From Pagrus major (lineage: Eukaryota > Chordata > Actinopteri > Spariformes > Sparidae), in NCBI RefSeq assembly GCF_040436345.1, contig NC_133221.1, forward strand, positions 17,419,165 through 17,483,164: 64,000 nucleotides of DNA, written 5' to 3'. Made by a program: the position numbers and the translations under genes. The notes beneath the pieces are model-generated. The model made no database searches. It was given only the letters and a program-made list of their open reading frames with translations, and was not told the origin of the DNA. This document shows positions 40,060 through 50,611 of the stretch, one piece after another; the first letter of the stretch is position 1, and each line of letters begins with the position of its first letter.

Positions 40060-40165
40060 GCTACGCACAGCTGACACACTTTACTTGGTATCTCCTCTCA
40101 GCAGCCACAGCGGCAGCTGTTCTCAGACGTCTGACACTAACTTCTGGCTGTCCAGGACATCAGAA
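40060..40165 (+). promoter_or_regulatory. myl6: 5' UTR/promoter region of the long myl6 form
   Basis: Two CAGCTG E-boxes (40068-40073 and 40114-40119) stand within 100 bases of the long-form start codon. CCACCTCCACAG ending at 40059 after a pyrimidine run could be a splice acceptor for an upstream non-coding exon. Alternatively transcription could begin in this stretch. The sequence cannot decide. Confidence 0.35.
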
Positions 40166-40342
40166 ATGGCTCCTAAAAGAGAACCCTCCATTAAAAAGTC
40201 TCCTTCACCAGTGGGTCAACCCAGACTGGGTCCTCCGTACCCCTGCCTCCCTACGACTCCTGTGGCTCCAAAATCGGCTCCAGAGCAGAAACCGAGGATG
40301 CTGCGCCCCTCGGATACACCGTTTGACCCAAGTACTTTGGAG
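40166..40342 (+). CDS. myl6: Long-form first coding exon of myosin essential light chain (MYL6B/MLC1-type N-terminal extension)
   Basis: The exon starts at an ATG in strong context (G at -3 and +4) and encodes 59 residues beginning MAPKREPSIKKSPSP and ending TPFDPSTLE. It then meets a consensus donor (GAG/GTGAGT) in phase 0. A MAPK start, Lys-rich head and Pro/Ala-rich linker are the mark of the long essential light chains (MYL1, MYL3, MYL4, MYL6B), whose extension contacts actin. PFDPSTLE corresponds to the FDP segment before the first EF-hand region in MYL4. In-frame joining to the myl6 exons gives 209 aa; human MYL6B has 208. No other light-chain exons lie nearby, so it most likely belongs to the myl6 gene downstream. 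Confidence 0.8.
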
Positions 40343-42697
40343 GTGAGTGGAGTCACTACTTCTTAAGACAAAGCTAATGTGGGGCACTCAGAAATTAGGG
40401 CTACGTTTACAAATCTTATTCTAATAATCAATCTTATTTCATGAATAGTTTTTGTCAATAAGATCCATAAAAACATAACATGCTGCTGATTTATAGAGTA
40501 GCTGTCTAAGTTTTTGATGCTAATAAGCTATCAGCTTCAATGTGGAATACGACGGAATGTAAAGCAAAGAAATGGGGCACTGAAAGTGAGGCTGTCAGTC
40601 AGTCAGTGGCCTCCTTAGGGACAAACAGGCTGTTTCTTGTCACAGTATGTACTATTTCTTTCATCGGGAAGGTCCCACAAATTAATATCCATCTCCTTCT
40701 GACCTACACACAGATTGTGTGATCGTTTCAAGAAGCAAAAATAACAAAATGTAAGTCCAAACTCAAAGAGAGGACATAGATTTTTCCACTGGATTAAAAA
40801 TTTAGTGAGCTTTGACTTGACCCATTTTTCAAAACTGAAAACTGGCTACACAGAGAATAGACCTCCACAGAGTCCCGTGATGTGGATAACAGCTTGTGAG
40901 ATAAGTCACAGATAGAACCTGACAAACCTGAGGCACACCATTGATTCATCATGTCACAGATATAGTACAGTAACCTTTGTCTTGGTTGTGTCTTATGTTG
41001 TCTGCTTATACAAAATAAAACGTTTAAGGCAACAAGAGTTTGAGGTTTTATAGAAAATGTGTGATTATTTTATAGTCTGTCCAGCAGCAAATTCTGTACT
41101 CCATTATTAACAATATTCTGCATGAAGTATTTATGGAGAGTAGCATGTTATGGCAGAGTAGATGGTGCTGCAGAGTCTGTTCAGAATTATAGTTTCATTT
41201 TTCAGCTTCCTCTGACGCGTGTCTTTGTCGGAGCTCAATAATAAATTTGGATGCATCTTTGGTAATATGTTAAAAGGAACAAATGATGCTACTGGATTTT
41301 GAATCACCCCATTTCTTCAACGCTCTGTGAGAAAAGAATTGTGCATTTTCTTTAAAGTATAGGTTAGAGGTCAGAGTACTGGATTATACAGACAGAAAAT
41401 GTTCATGGAAGTTAGAGAAGCTCATTTAAAACTCTTTTCTTTTGGTAAACTTTGTGATTGATATCAGGCATTTATGTAAGATTTCCTGAATACCGACTGA
41501 AATAAATAATTGTATTAATTTATTCAATTAGTAAATATAAGATATCAGTAAATATAGTAATTTAGTAAAAAGATAAGTAATAATAATGACTTTTATTTAT
41601 ATAGCGCCTTTAGAAATAAGAGTTCAAGCCAGAGAAGGATGCCTTGTCTAAGAAGAAGACAAAAACACAAGATGCAAAACACAAAATGTCAATATGAATG
41701 ATTAGTAAAGGAATGATGGTGATAAAACAGGCAAAATCACAAAAGCAATGCAAATAAAGAGATTAAGAAAAGAATGAAATAAATAAAGGATGATACGAAG
41801 ATGACATCAGTAGGTACCTTGATCAATGAAAACATGCTAACATTACATAAGTCCACACCATTACAGTGTTCTCATGTCAAAGGCAGGCATAGACCAATTA
41901 GACAAAACACTTTAATGTAAAGAAATGTTGAAAAAACTCAATATTTCAAACTATATTGATGCCCACATTAGACTTTGTCCTAAAGTGCTTTGGCTTTGTC
42001 GGTGCTTTAGCTTTGCTGCCATCCTCATGTGCTTAAGTGTTACACTGTGTGTCCTGCATGATTTTATAGATTGAGACTGTCCCATTTAGCTTGCGAGGAT
42101 ATGTGGGCCATGTTAAGATATCCGCTTCTGCTCACAGTGGGACCACAGACAAGGCAGGGGGGCCAGAGCTCCCGCTGAGCGCAGAGAGCACTTTAGCCAG
42201 GCTGTTAAGAGATGTGGCATGAGTCCATGGTCTAACAGGCCTGTATTAATCCATCGTTCCTGCACGGCCAGACGCTCACATCCTTAATGCAAAGCCTAGC
42301 AAAGTCATTCACTGCAGTCATGCATTTATTTAGGCAAGTGGAGTCAAGATTACCAAAGGCAAACACACAGCACAAAGAGACAAACATCCTTTTAAACATC
42401 TTAAAAATGCGTGTCTTAATCACAACACACATCAGTTAACATACAGTAGGACCCATCGACTCGATGATTACATTGTGAGGTTAAGGGCGGGCTGCTTAAA
42501 CACATCTTATTTTAAAGATCCCCCTCCAAACATGTATTGCAACATAAAATCCAGTACTTGGAACATTAGTTTATGTCAGAGAAAATGTTCAATTACCTTG
42601 TTAAAAGGTCAAATACATTGAGATGCAAATATTAGCATTTAAAGAATGGAACTACTTGACACAAGATGTGTAAAGCTTCAGCTACAATGCTCTAGAG

Positions 42698-42943
42698 CAG
42701 GGGTGCCCAAACTCTTATGATTGGAGGACCAAAACTGAAAGTTAATGGAGGGCCACGGGCCAAGAGCAAGCACCTATTATAAAGTATTGAATTGTTAAGA
42801 TAGCACAAACATTTATTTATGTTATAATTTCTTACTTATTCTTCTTTTCTTTTCTTGTTTTTTTAGCTAGAAACATCTGGCAGCCATATTGAACCTCATT
42901 GTGGGCCAACTTTGGTCCACAGTCCTCACTTTGGACAGCCCTG
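42698..42943. mobile_element. hAT-type MITE with 8-bp target duplication
   Basis: The ends CAGGGGTGCCCAAACT and (minus strand) CAGGGCTGTCCAAAGT are inverted repeats. Both sides carry the identical 8-mer CTCTAGAG (42690-42697 and 42944-42951), the length and NTCTAGAN form known for hAT insertions. The element is 246 bases without coding capacity. It lies in the first intron of the long myl6 form. Confidence 0.9.
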
Positions 42944-43287
42944 CTCTAGAGAAACTAGAGTCTGGTCAATTTTGTATGGGCATTGTAGGCTTCAAATTTC
43001 CCACTGACACTAGTTGCAAATCATGCTTGTAGGTACATACCTTAAACTCAGATTTAAGGTGAGCACAAGAACAGCTTCTAGATGGGGGCTTTGAGTATTT
43101 TAATCCCTTAATAATTGATATAAGGGCAGGCTGGTCAGAATAAGTGAATTAAATTCAGCTCTTAAATTCAGCTTAAAGTTACTTATTCCATGTATCAGTC
43201 ACCTCAAACATAGAATAAATAGTTTAAGGACTTTTAAGGCATATAAGTCATGTAGTGTAAATCACACACCATGCCTAGATGTTCATT

Positions 43288-43334
43288 CCTATATATGGAG
43301 CGTGGCTGTTGTACGTCGTGCGTGCATTACGTCA
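43288..43334 (+). promoter_or_regulatory. myl6: Probable promoter elements of the short myl6 form
   Basis: CCTATATATGG (43288-43298) is one base longer than a consensus CArG box and also a possible TATA box. TTACGTCA (43327-43334) is a CRE/ATF-like site. Both lie 100-150 bases before the short-form ATG. SRF control would suit an actomyosin gene. Confidence 0.4.
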
Positions 43335-43436
43335 TGACGCACTCCCGCTCGGGTTTTCTCACCCTGCCCTTCTCTGAGAGCCGTCACACATTCTTTGGCT
43401 TGCCGACGCCTCGGACACACCTCAGCCAACACAGCT

Positions 43437-46400
43437 ATGGTGGGTTTTTTTTTTTGTTCCACTCCACTTAACCAGCATTATTCACGTTTTTGTGTAATTG
43501 AATTATTGTTTCAAGATTCTCGTTTAGCTTTCCAAAGACGTTGAATTGAGTTTGAATATCTGAATTGGCTCTGTGGTCGCTAGCGGAAGTGCAACTTTTG
43601 AGAAGCTAACGTTAGCTTACACGAAAGATAAAGTTAACCCCACTATATCCTTATTAATGTGTCCAAAGTACCTGCGAGTACACCAGTCATTGCTGTATGT
43701 GCTGTAGTCGGGTAATATCTGGCTTGAGTTGATCTAACAAAGTGAAAAATATGTTTTAAAGCGTTTGATGTTAACCCAAGTTAGCTTTACGCTGCGCTGC
43801 AAAGGGAACCATTTTCATGTCGCTTAATTTCTCTTTGAACAGTCTGAATTCACGGAAGATCAAATCCTTGGTGAGTTTTGATTTTGTGTTGTGACATTTT
43901 CCAGATCTCGCTTGTTGTGCATGCTTTCATTCTTGCTTGGTTGAGAAGACACTTTGCCCTGTATCTCCACTATCACCCTGCTCTGTGCTCGCCTGTCATA
44001 GCAGTCGTGGTTGTAGGCTAGGTTTTCCTTCCTTATTTCCGTACTGTTTCACCACTTTCCACTTGCAACTGCTTGTCCTTTCCAGATTGAATTTAACGTG
44101 GATCAAATTCATGGTAAGTCAGCGAAATGGGGACCGCCTTAGCACAAAAACTGATGGCTATCTCCGAGTGTTTAGGGTGTGATCTGCATGTTGGTTTTGG
44201 AGTAACCTAAACTGTAATAAATGTGAATGAGAGTCGCTTTGCACTGTTGTTTGGTACGTCCAAATCAGTCATATGTTGCATATACAACGTAATAGTACTT
44301 ACCAGCTTTGACCGTGTGTTTCAGTGTTTTTGTAACGTTATGTGGTCAATCATGCATTAGCAGTACTTACCCGTTCTCATAAGACAGTGGTCATTCCTGG
44401 ATGTGTCCGTTTGCCATAAACTTTGCCTGTTATCTTCCAAGCGGTCCATCTCCACGAGTGTGCCCTTTTTTGGTGCTTGATACAGTGGTGGATGGTTTGT
44501 GTCCTAGGGCTGGTTTGTTTAATCATCGTTGACATAATAGGCTGCAGCTACTCTCACTCTCCTCCTACTTTCCTCCACTCCTCTAATACCAAATATGGTG
44601 TTGGGAAAAAGTGCTCACAGGCTACAAGGGAAGAGGCACATTCCTCAGAACAGGAAAAACTCCACAACAGTGCCTGAGCTTTTTTGGGGAATAGCCTTGT
44701 CCCACAACATTGGGAACAGACCACTGCCCGGATATTGTGTAATCCAACTCCACTTCTCCCTGATAACAAGATCTCAGCTAAGCTTTTTTTGTTTGGCTGT
44801 TGAGCCTAACAACTACAATGGTTGATGTTAGATCAAAGCTACATTAATCAACCTTTTGATCAATGACAAGATTGCATCTTTGCTGTCAGTTGATTAAGCA
44901 TCAATACTCAATATATGGTAATGTGAATGCCTTAGAGGGCTCAGGTAGCTGACAGCTGTATTGACTTTTCAGCAGTGCTGTAAAATATTGATGTCAAAGC
45001 TGTGTTGGCAAACAGTAGGGATGTCAGATTAAGCATTTGAAAGTTTTTGAAAGCAAATTTTTCAAGTTTACCGCAAGACCATGCTGCCAGATAGACTCTA
45101 CCAGACGCTAAATCTGGTAAAACTAATAACTTAAACCAAGTGAAATACTTACACACTAATCTTTTGTTTGCTATCATAAAATGAGTAATAAAATATTGTT
45201 AGAGATGACCTGACATGACATGAATCTGTTACAGACAAGTCGCAAAACAGTATAAGTTGAGTCACATTTGAGTTTTTTGTTTGATGCTTTGGCAGGCGAT
45301 GGACTGAAAAGTTATTTCCTGTTTGTGAGTTTTCTCAGTTTAAAGCCTCCTGACAGTTGCAATAGCAGAAAAAAATTGTTGATTCATTACGTTTGTGGTT
45401 AGGGTTATCAAGTGAAATTACTGAACATTTTGTTGGTTGTGGCATTTCACTCAAGATTTGTTTTTCCAAGCATAAAGATCAAGGGCAACTTTTAGAATTG
45501 TTTGGGGGTCAAAAATACAGCCACTGTAATGTAATTGTTTAAAATACAAGTTAACTGTAAATAAACTTATCTTGTTGACTTTTAGGTCACTTTAGTGAGT
45601 GCTTCTGTTGACTATTTAAAGATTTTTATCTGTTGTTGATGTTCAGTGGAAAATCTGATTATTTCTATTTAGACATACAGCCTTTAGGATGGTCTCATTT
45701 TCTTCAAGATAATAAATCTCTTTAAAAAGCTACATTATCTTTATCTTCAGAGTTTTAAAAACAGTCTTTAAAACTTACTCTATCCATTTCTGGTTGTTCT
45801 AAAGCTTTATTTATGCTATGGCATGCATAGTTACTACTACACTTATATGCCTTCACCTGTAGTTCCGAAATATCAAAATATAATTACATATCGATTCTGA
45901 ATATTTGAAAAAGTTTTAATACTCATTTTCCACAGTATCAATAGGCCTGTACCAGCTGAGCTTTCTCGCTCTCTCTTCTCTCACACAGCAAGTTGACACA
46001 TGCACTGCTGCAGTGCCCACATAGATCTGCCTCCTTCCGCTCTTCTGACTATGCTCAGTAGTAAATTAGTTTAGATATTGTTCTTGATGTTATGCTTAAC
46101 ACACAGTACACAAGCCTTTATAAATTTATCTTTTTATAAAAATCTAAATTTTATGTCCTCATATTGTATCAATACTTTTTATGTTTTGTATCAAAATGAG
46201 AAATTCCACTGTCATGACAACACTATTTGATGCTTTTGGAAACTTAATCCATGTGTTTGCATGTTCAAACTACAACAAGGATGACAGAGCATGTAGTATT
46301 GCACTGATAAAGTTGTTTAACCATGTTTTTGTTGATTTGTTGTGGACAAAATCCAAAACTGACCAGATGACTGACATAAACAAAGTATTTGTTGAATTGG

Positions 46401-49400
46401 GGAAATTAGCTGGATGTTTGCAATGTTAACCACAGAGTACAGAGAGCAAACTGTTTTTAGTGATTGCTTCCACTCTACCATGCAAATGGATTAAGGTTGG
46501 GTCGATGTAAAAAATTCAAACTGGTTTGGTATCCAGCCAACTGGAACTTTGAATCGGTAGTACTAAATTTACCCATCGGTGTTGCATGTGACTCAGTGGC
46601 TTCCTCTCACTATGTCCCACTGTGAAAAATTACTTTTTGATTTTCCACAACGTCTTACTGCTAAAAATTGTCAGTTTAGTCCGTTTACGTAAAGTCAAAC
46701 CGGTTGACAGCTCATACACATGACTGGATCACTAAAACCGGAAGCCAACCAACCCTAAATTGTAAATAGTAATGACATATTGATTTTAAAAATTCACTTT
46801 TCAGCTTTGAAATGTAAGTTTTGAGCGTTTGAGCAAAGCATGCCTGTGCAACATGAGTTTGGGGGTACAATTTGGCAGACATGTATTATCCTGGATAGGC
46901 CAGCCAGAGATATCTCACCTATAGGGGCCTTTAAGACCTACCCGGGTTAGTCATTCTGGTGCTTTGTGCTCTGCCTGCTCAGATAACCGCTTAATCACTT
47001 GTCATGATCTGTGCCTTCTCTAGTCTGCTTGTTCTCACTTTCTTTCCCATCTGTCTAGCTCTATTGTTTCATCTATTGTCATTTCACTTCTTATCTCCAT
47101 ATAATTCCTACATACATGTCTGCTTGTCTCTTCACCTCTGCTTAATTCATACCCATTCTCTAATTCGTCATGTGTTTGTGTATCCTGCAGAGTTTAAGGA
47201 GGCATTCCTGCTGTTCGACAGGACAGGAGATGGGAAGATCAGCTTCAGCCAGTGTGGGGACGTCATGCGGGCCCTGGGACAGAACCCTGTCAACGCTGAG
47301 GTGCTCAAAGTCCTGGGCAACCCCAAGGCTGAGGGTGAGAGGAAAACTAGGAGATATATGTCTTTAATGTGCATAAAACATGTAATTGTGCTGAAAAACA
47401 CTAACTTTCTCTCATAATCTTTCAGTGATAATGTTGCACTGCCCAGAGACTTGCCTCCTATAATTTGTTTTTCTTATCTTTTTGCAGAGATGAACCACAA
47501 GATGCTAGACTTTGAGCAGTTCCTGCCCATGTTCCAGGCCATCGCTAAAAATAAAGATCAGGGCTCCATGGAGGATTTTGTGGAGGGATTGCGTGTCTTT
47601 GACAAGGAGGGCAACGGCACAGTAATGGGAGCAGAGCTCCGTCACGTCCTCACCACGTTAGGCAAGTTCCATATTTATCATCCGTGAATGAACATATCTG
47701 GATAGGTGGACTATTTTTGGGTTGATTTCTTTTATACACACCATTTACATTTTTCACTGACAGCACAGTACTGTAATCGCCACAATGGACAGTATCAATG
47801 CAGAACTAATTTACTGAAAACTTGATGTGCATGTTTGTAAATTCATTTGGCACTGTGAGGTATCTATTTTATAGGATTATCATCATCATTTCCTGTATTA
47901 TTCATTTTTCTGTATGTGTAAAATCCTTTTTTTTCCCACCCATGTAATGTCACCCATGTAATGTGAAAACGTTCCATTTACAGGTGAGAAAATGACAGAG
48001 GAGGAAGTGGAGACGCTCTTGGCGGGGCACGAAGATGCAAATGGCTGCATCAATTATGAAGGTGAGAGTGAAGAAGAAACAAGAACAAAATGGGATACTT
48101 GCTATAATCAGGCTGATGATGTGTGACAATGTTGTTGCTGTAAACCTGCAAAGTATTCAATTTTAACCATCACACCCAAGAAACCTTGGTCATGAATTAC
48201 ACTTTATGTGTTCTGTGTTTATTTATGTGTGTAAAGTTTTGTTCTTTAGGGGTGTGACGATTCTGAAACTGAGATTGAAGCAAGTTGTGTTCTCAAGTTG
48301 TGGTCCTGCAAATACTGTGAAAAAAGACACTTCTCCCCTCAAACCGACCTGCTCCTCATCTCAAAACCTGAGATTTCTCTGTCAGTCTGTGGTAAACAGC
48401 TGCCTGTTTTTGTCACCTGACTGCATGCTACATGGTGCATTTAGGGGCTGCTCGTAAAGTACAAACAAGTCCATTCACATCCCATGTTTCAAATACTTTT
48501 TGCTGGTTTTGACAGGTTTTAGGTTTTTTATTTATTTTGTTTTCTAATTTAATTTGTCAAGATTATTTATGAAAATGTATGTAAACCGACTCTTGGATTT
48601 GGAGAATCGTTGCACCCCTAAAGTCCGAGTTATCTAAAGGCAATTATTGAAAGCCCCCCTTAACTATTAAACTTGATTTAGTCTTGCGATAAGGTGGGTG
48701 TCTATTTACGTTACTGTGTACTGTCTAGTATGTGTTTTCTTTACACTTGTGGACTGTTTTAAGAGGCCATGTATAAATGTCAAATGCTGACAGTGTGTTA
48801 ACTGTTCTTCCTCCGCAGCATTTGTCCGCCACATCATGTCGGGCTGAGGGCTGGTACGGGCATTGGGTATACAATGAGATGGCACCTCCAGGCTTTCCTG
48901 CGTTTTAGTTGTGAAATAATCCACTCCCATTATGCCACCCTAACACTAATCAACTGTAGTGGTGCCCTTCATATTGGCAAACAGGAACAATGTGCCGTTG
49001 CAAAGTAGATTTGACCCGTAGGTGTCTGTGGGAAAGCCTAGCGGTTCCTCTCATCTTTAGTCCTGAGGCTTTGACCCATGTGTAGCCTCCCTGCTGTTCT
49101 GTCTCTCTCCTGCAGCCCTCTGTCTTGGCCCCTGGCTGCAGCATGCCCCTCTGCATGTGTCTGGGACTCCCCTCAGTTTATGAGGGGATATGGTGGACAC
49201 ACAGGGAAGTGACTGGTCTCATTCAGAGAAAGTCTGGTGGCCACTGTCGAATTATCTGATGGGTGTGGAGGTCACAATGCCGGCTCTTCTAATCTCATTT
49301 GCATGTCATTGGTGCTATTAAAATAAGCTTTTTTCCTCTGTTGGTGTTAGAGGTGTTGCTCTTTTCATAGACAGATCAAACAGTTTCTTACATTGTAGAC

Positions 49401-49943
49401 ATGTTTTACATTCAAGTACAGCCACCAGCTTTGGGAGAGTGGACCAGTCCCTTTTTCTACTAACCAGAGAATTGCAATGAGTTGCTCTTGTGCTGATTGT
49501 TTTCTCCTCTGTACTGATGGAAGCTGAGTTTCAGCTGGCCACTCTCTGACTGGAGTGTAGCTCCCCTTGATCTTCTCCCCTTTTCTCTGCTTCTCAACTA
49601 GAGGAAAGCAAACAGCGAGGATGGCTTCTCTAACCAGCTCTTCTTGGATTGTAGACACGGCCAAATGCTTTGGCTGAATAGGAGATAGAGATGATTACCT
49701 CACCTCTTTCTCTCATACCTTCCTAAACCCTTCTTTTTCCTATGGATGAGCAGAATATAGGGGATCTGCCTCCAAATACAGCACCTCCCACCCAGCCTAA
49801 CCAAAGCTGGATGAGGAGGGGGAGCCTTGGCGCCATATGCTGTAGTTGGAGGGGGTCTCTGCCAAGATCTCGACCATGAATCTAACATTTGTCTCTTTCT
49901 CGCCTCTTTTACAGAACTCGTCAGGATGGTCATGAACGGGTGA
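43437..49943 (+). CDS. myl6: Myosin essential light chain 6 (MLC17), short form
   Basis: Exons are 43437-43439 (ATG only), 43843-43870, 47191-47334, 47488-47661, 47984-48061, then either 48819-48847 or 49915-49943. Either form has 151 aa, as in human MYL6, beginning [22 protein letters not shown]-hand-like repeats run from [17 protein letters not shown], through [18 protein letters not shown], to the last exons. The protein binds the first IQ motif of non-muscle and smooth-muscle myosin II heavy chains in the cytoplasm and stabilises the lever arm; it does not regulate by phosphorylation. A lone ATG first exon followed by a 28-nt exon also fits mammalian MYL6 (recalled). Intron 4 is GC-AG (47662-47983). 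The coding start is fixed by splicing. Confidence 0.92.
43843..43870 (+). CDS. myl6: myl6 exon 2a (short-form type)
   Basis: A 28-nt exon between AG and GTGAGT encodes SEFTEDQIL plus the first base of Glu. It starts in phase 0 and matches the SMALL-form MYL6 head (CDFTEDQ in human). It is paired with a duplicate at 44086-44113. Confidence 0.9.
44086..44113 (+). CDS. myl6: myl6 exon 2b, putative mutually exclusive long-form exon
   Basis: A second 28-nt segment lies between a pyrimidine-rich acceptor (TTTCCAG) and a near-perfect donor (GTAAGT), 215 bases after exon 2a. It encodes IEFNVDQIH plus the first base of Glu, has the same phase and matches exon 2a at 19 of 28 bases. IEFN.DQ is the form found in MYL6B (IEFNKDQLEE), not in MYL6. 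It therefore probably follows the long-form first exon, giving [24 protein letters not shown]. Using both 2a and 2b would shift the frame, so they must be alternatives. Not a chance match, given phase, length, splice sites and homology together. Confidence 0.82.
46491..46758. mobile_element. Possible MITE in myl6 intron
   Basis: It starts AAGGTTGGGTCGATG and ends CCAACCAACCCTAAA, with weakly inverted ends. The internal text (TTCAAACTGGTTTGGTATCC) resembles a common fish repeat. No target duplication is clear. Confidence 0.35.
48249..48618. mobile_element. TA-flanked MITE in myl6 intron 5
   Basis: The ends GGGGTGTGACGATTC and (minus strand) GGGGTGCAACGATTC are inverted repeats with two mismatches, and TA lies on both sides. 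It is 370 bases long and ends 200 bases before alternative exon 6. Confidence 0.75.
48819..48847 (+). CDS. myl6: myl6 alternative exon 6 (non-muscle C-terminus)
   Basis: After the acceptor CTCCGCAG the exon completes an Ala codon and encodes AFVRHIMSG and stop, matching the AFVRHILSG end of human non-muscle MYL6. The exon can continue past the stop to a donor at TGG/GTATAC (48866). Inclusion would leave exon 7 as 3' UTR. Confidence 0.88.
49915..49943 (+). CDS. myl6: myl6 exon 7 (smooth-muscle C-terminus)
   Basis: After CTTTTACAG the exon completes a Glu codon and encodes ELVRMVMNG and stop, matching the ELVRMVLNG end of human smooth-muscle MYL6. It is coding only when exon 6 is skipped, and otherwise is 3' UTR. 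Confidence 0.88.
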
Positions 49944-50462
49944 AGACGAAGAGCATCCCGCTTTTTTTTTTTATCCTGTCACACATACCCTCTTTTTGCA
50001 GTTAGCTTCTACAGTCCCCCTTCAGCCTTTTCCATGGATTAGTTCCACCTTTAATTTAAGAAGTGCCTTTACATTCCTTAAAAAAAAAACACAAGTGACT
50101 GGCAATTGCTGTCAGGTCCATTCACACGTGACCAACTTGTATGCATTCAGGAGTCTTGCATTGTGCTTGCATTGTTTGCAATAACATTCCAAGATGCAGC
50201 ACTTAAGACGACATAAATTGATAATGAAAAACTGTAACTATTGATACCAGTGTGTTCAAGTTGGATGGGACATTAATATATATATACGTAAAAACTGTCG
50301 GCGACTTACTGTATCATTGGCTAAGACTTGCTTTGGCTGAGGAACTTGTTCCTCCTCAGATTCTGCAGATAAGCAGTATATTCAAAGCCATACTGTCATT
50401 AGGTAGAAAGAGACATTTCAAATGGGTTCCCATTGTTTTAATTCACCCCAATTTTGTTGCTA

Positions 50463-50468
50463 AATAAA
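50463..50468 (+). terminator. myl6: myl6 polyadenylation signal
   Basis: An AATAAA 520 bases after the exon 7 stop codon ends the likely 3' UTR (49944 to about 50490). Confidence 0.7.
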
Positions 50469-50595
50469 TGTGTTTCCTGAAAACGTATCTTGGTTGTTTA
50501 TTAACAGATTTGTTTGATTCAATAGAATAAGGTGCAAGATGTGTGACAACCTTGTCTCAATAGGTTCTACACAAAGCGTCTGTGTTTTTCCTTGG

Positions 50596-50611
50596 ACACA
50601 AGAGGGCAGTG
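50596..50611 (+). promoter_or_regulatory. Candidate CTCF site
   Basis: ACACAAGAGGGCAGTG contains the AG.GGGCAG core, 130 bases after the myl6 polyadenylation signal. The upstream CCA half is imperfect. Confidence 0.4.

Noticed and set aside
41575-41640. TTTTATTTATATAGCGCCTTT tail resembling a fish non-LTR element end
   Set aside because: Only a short match from memory, with no boundaries or target duplication.
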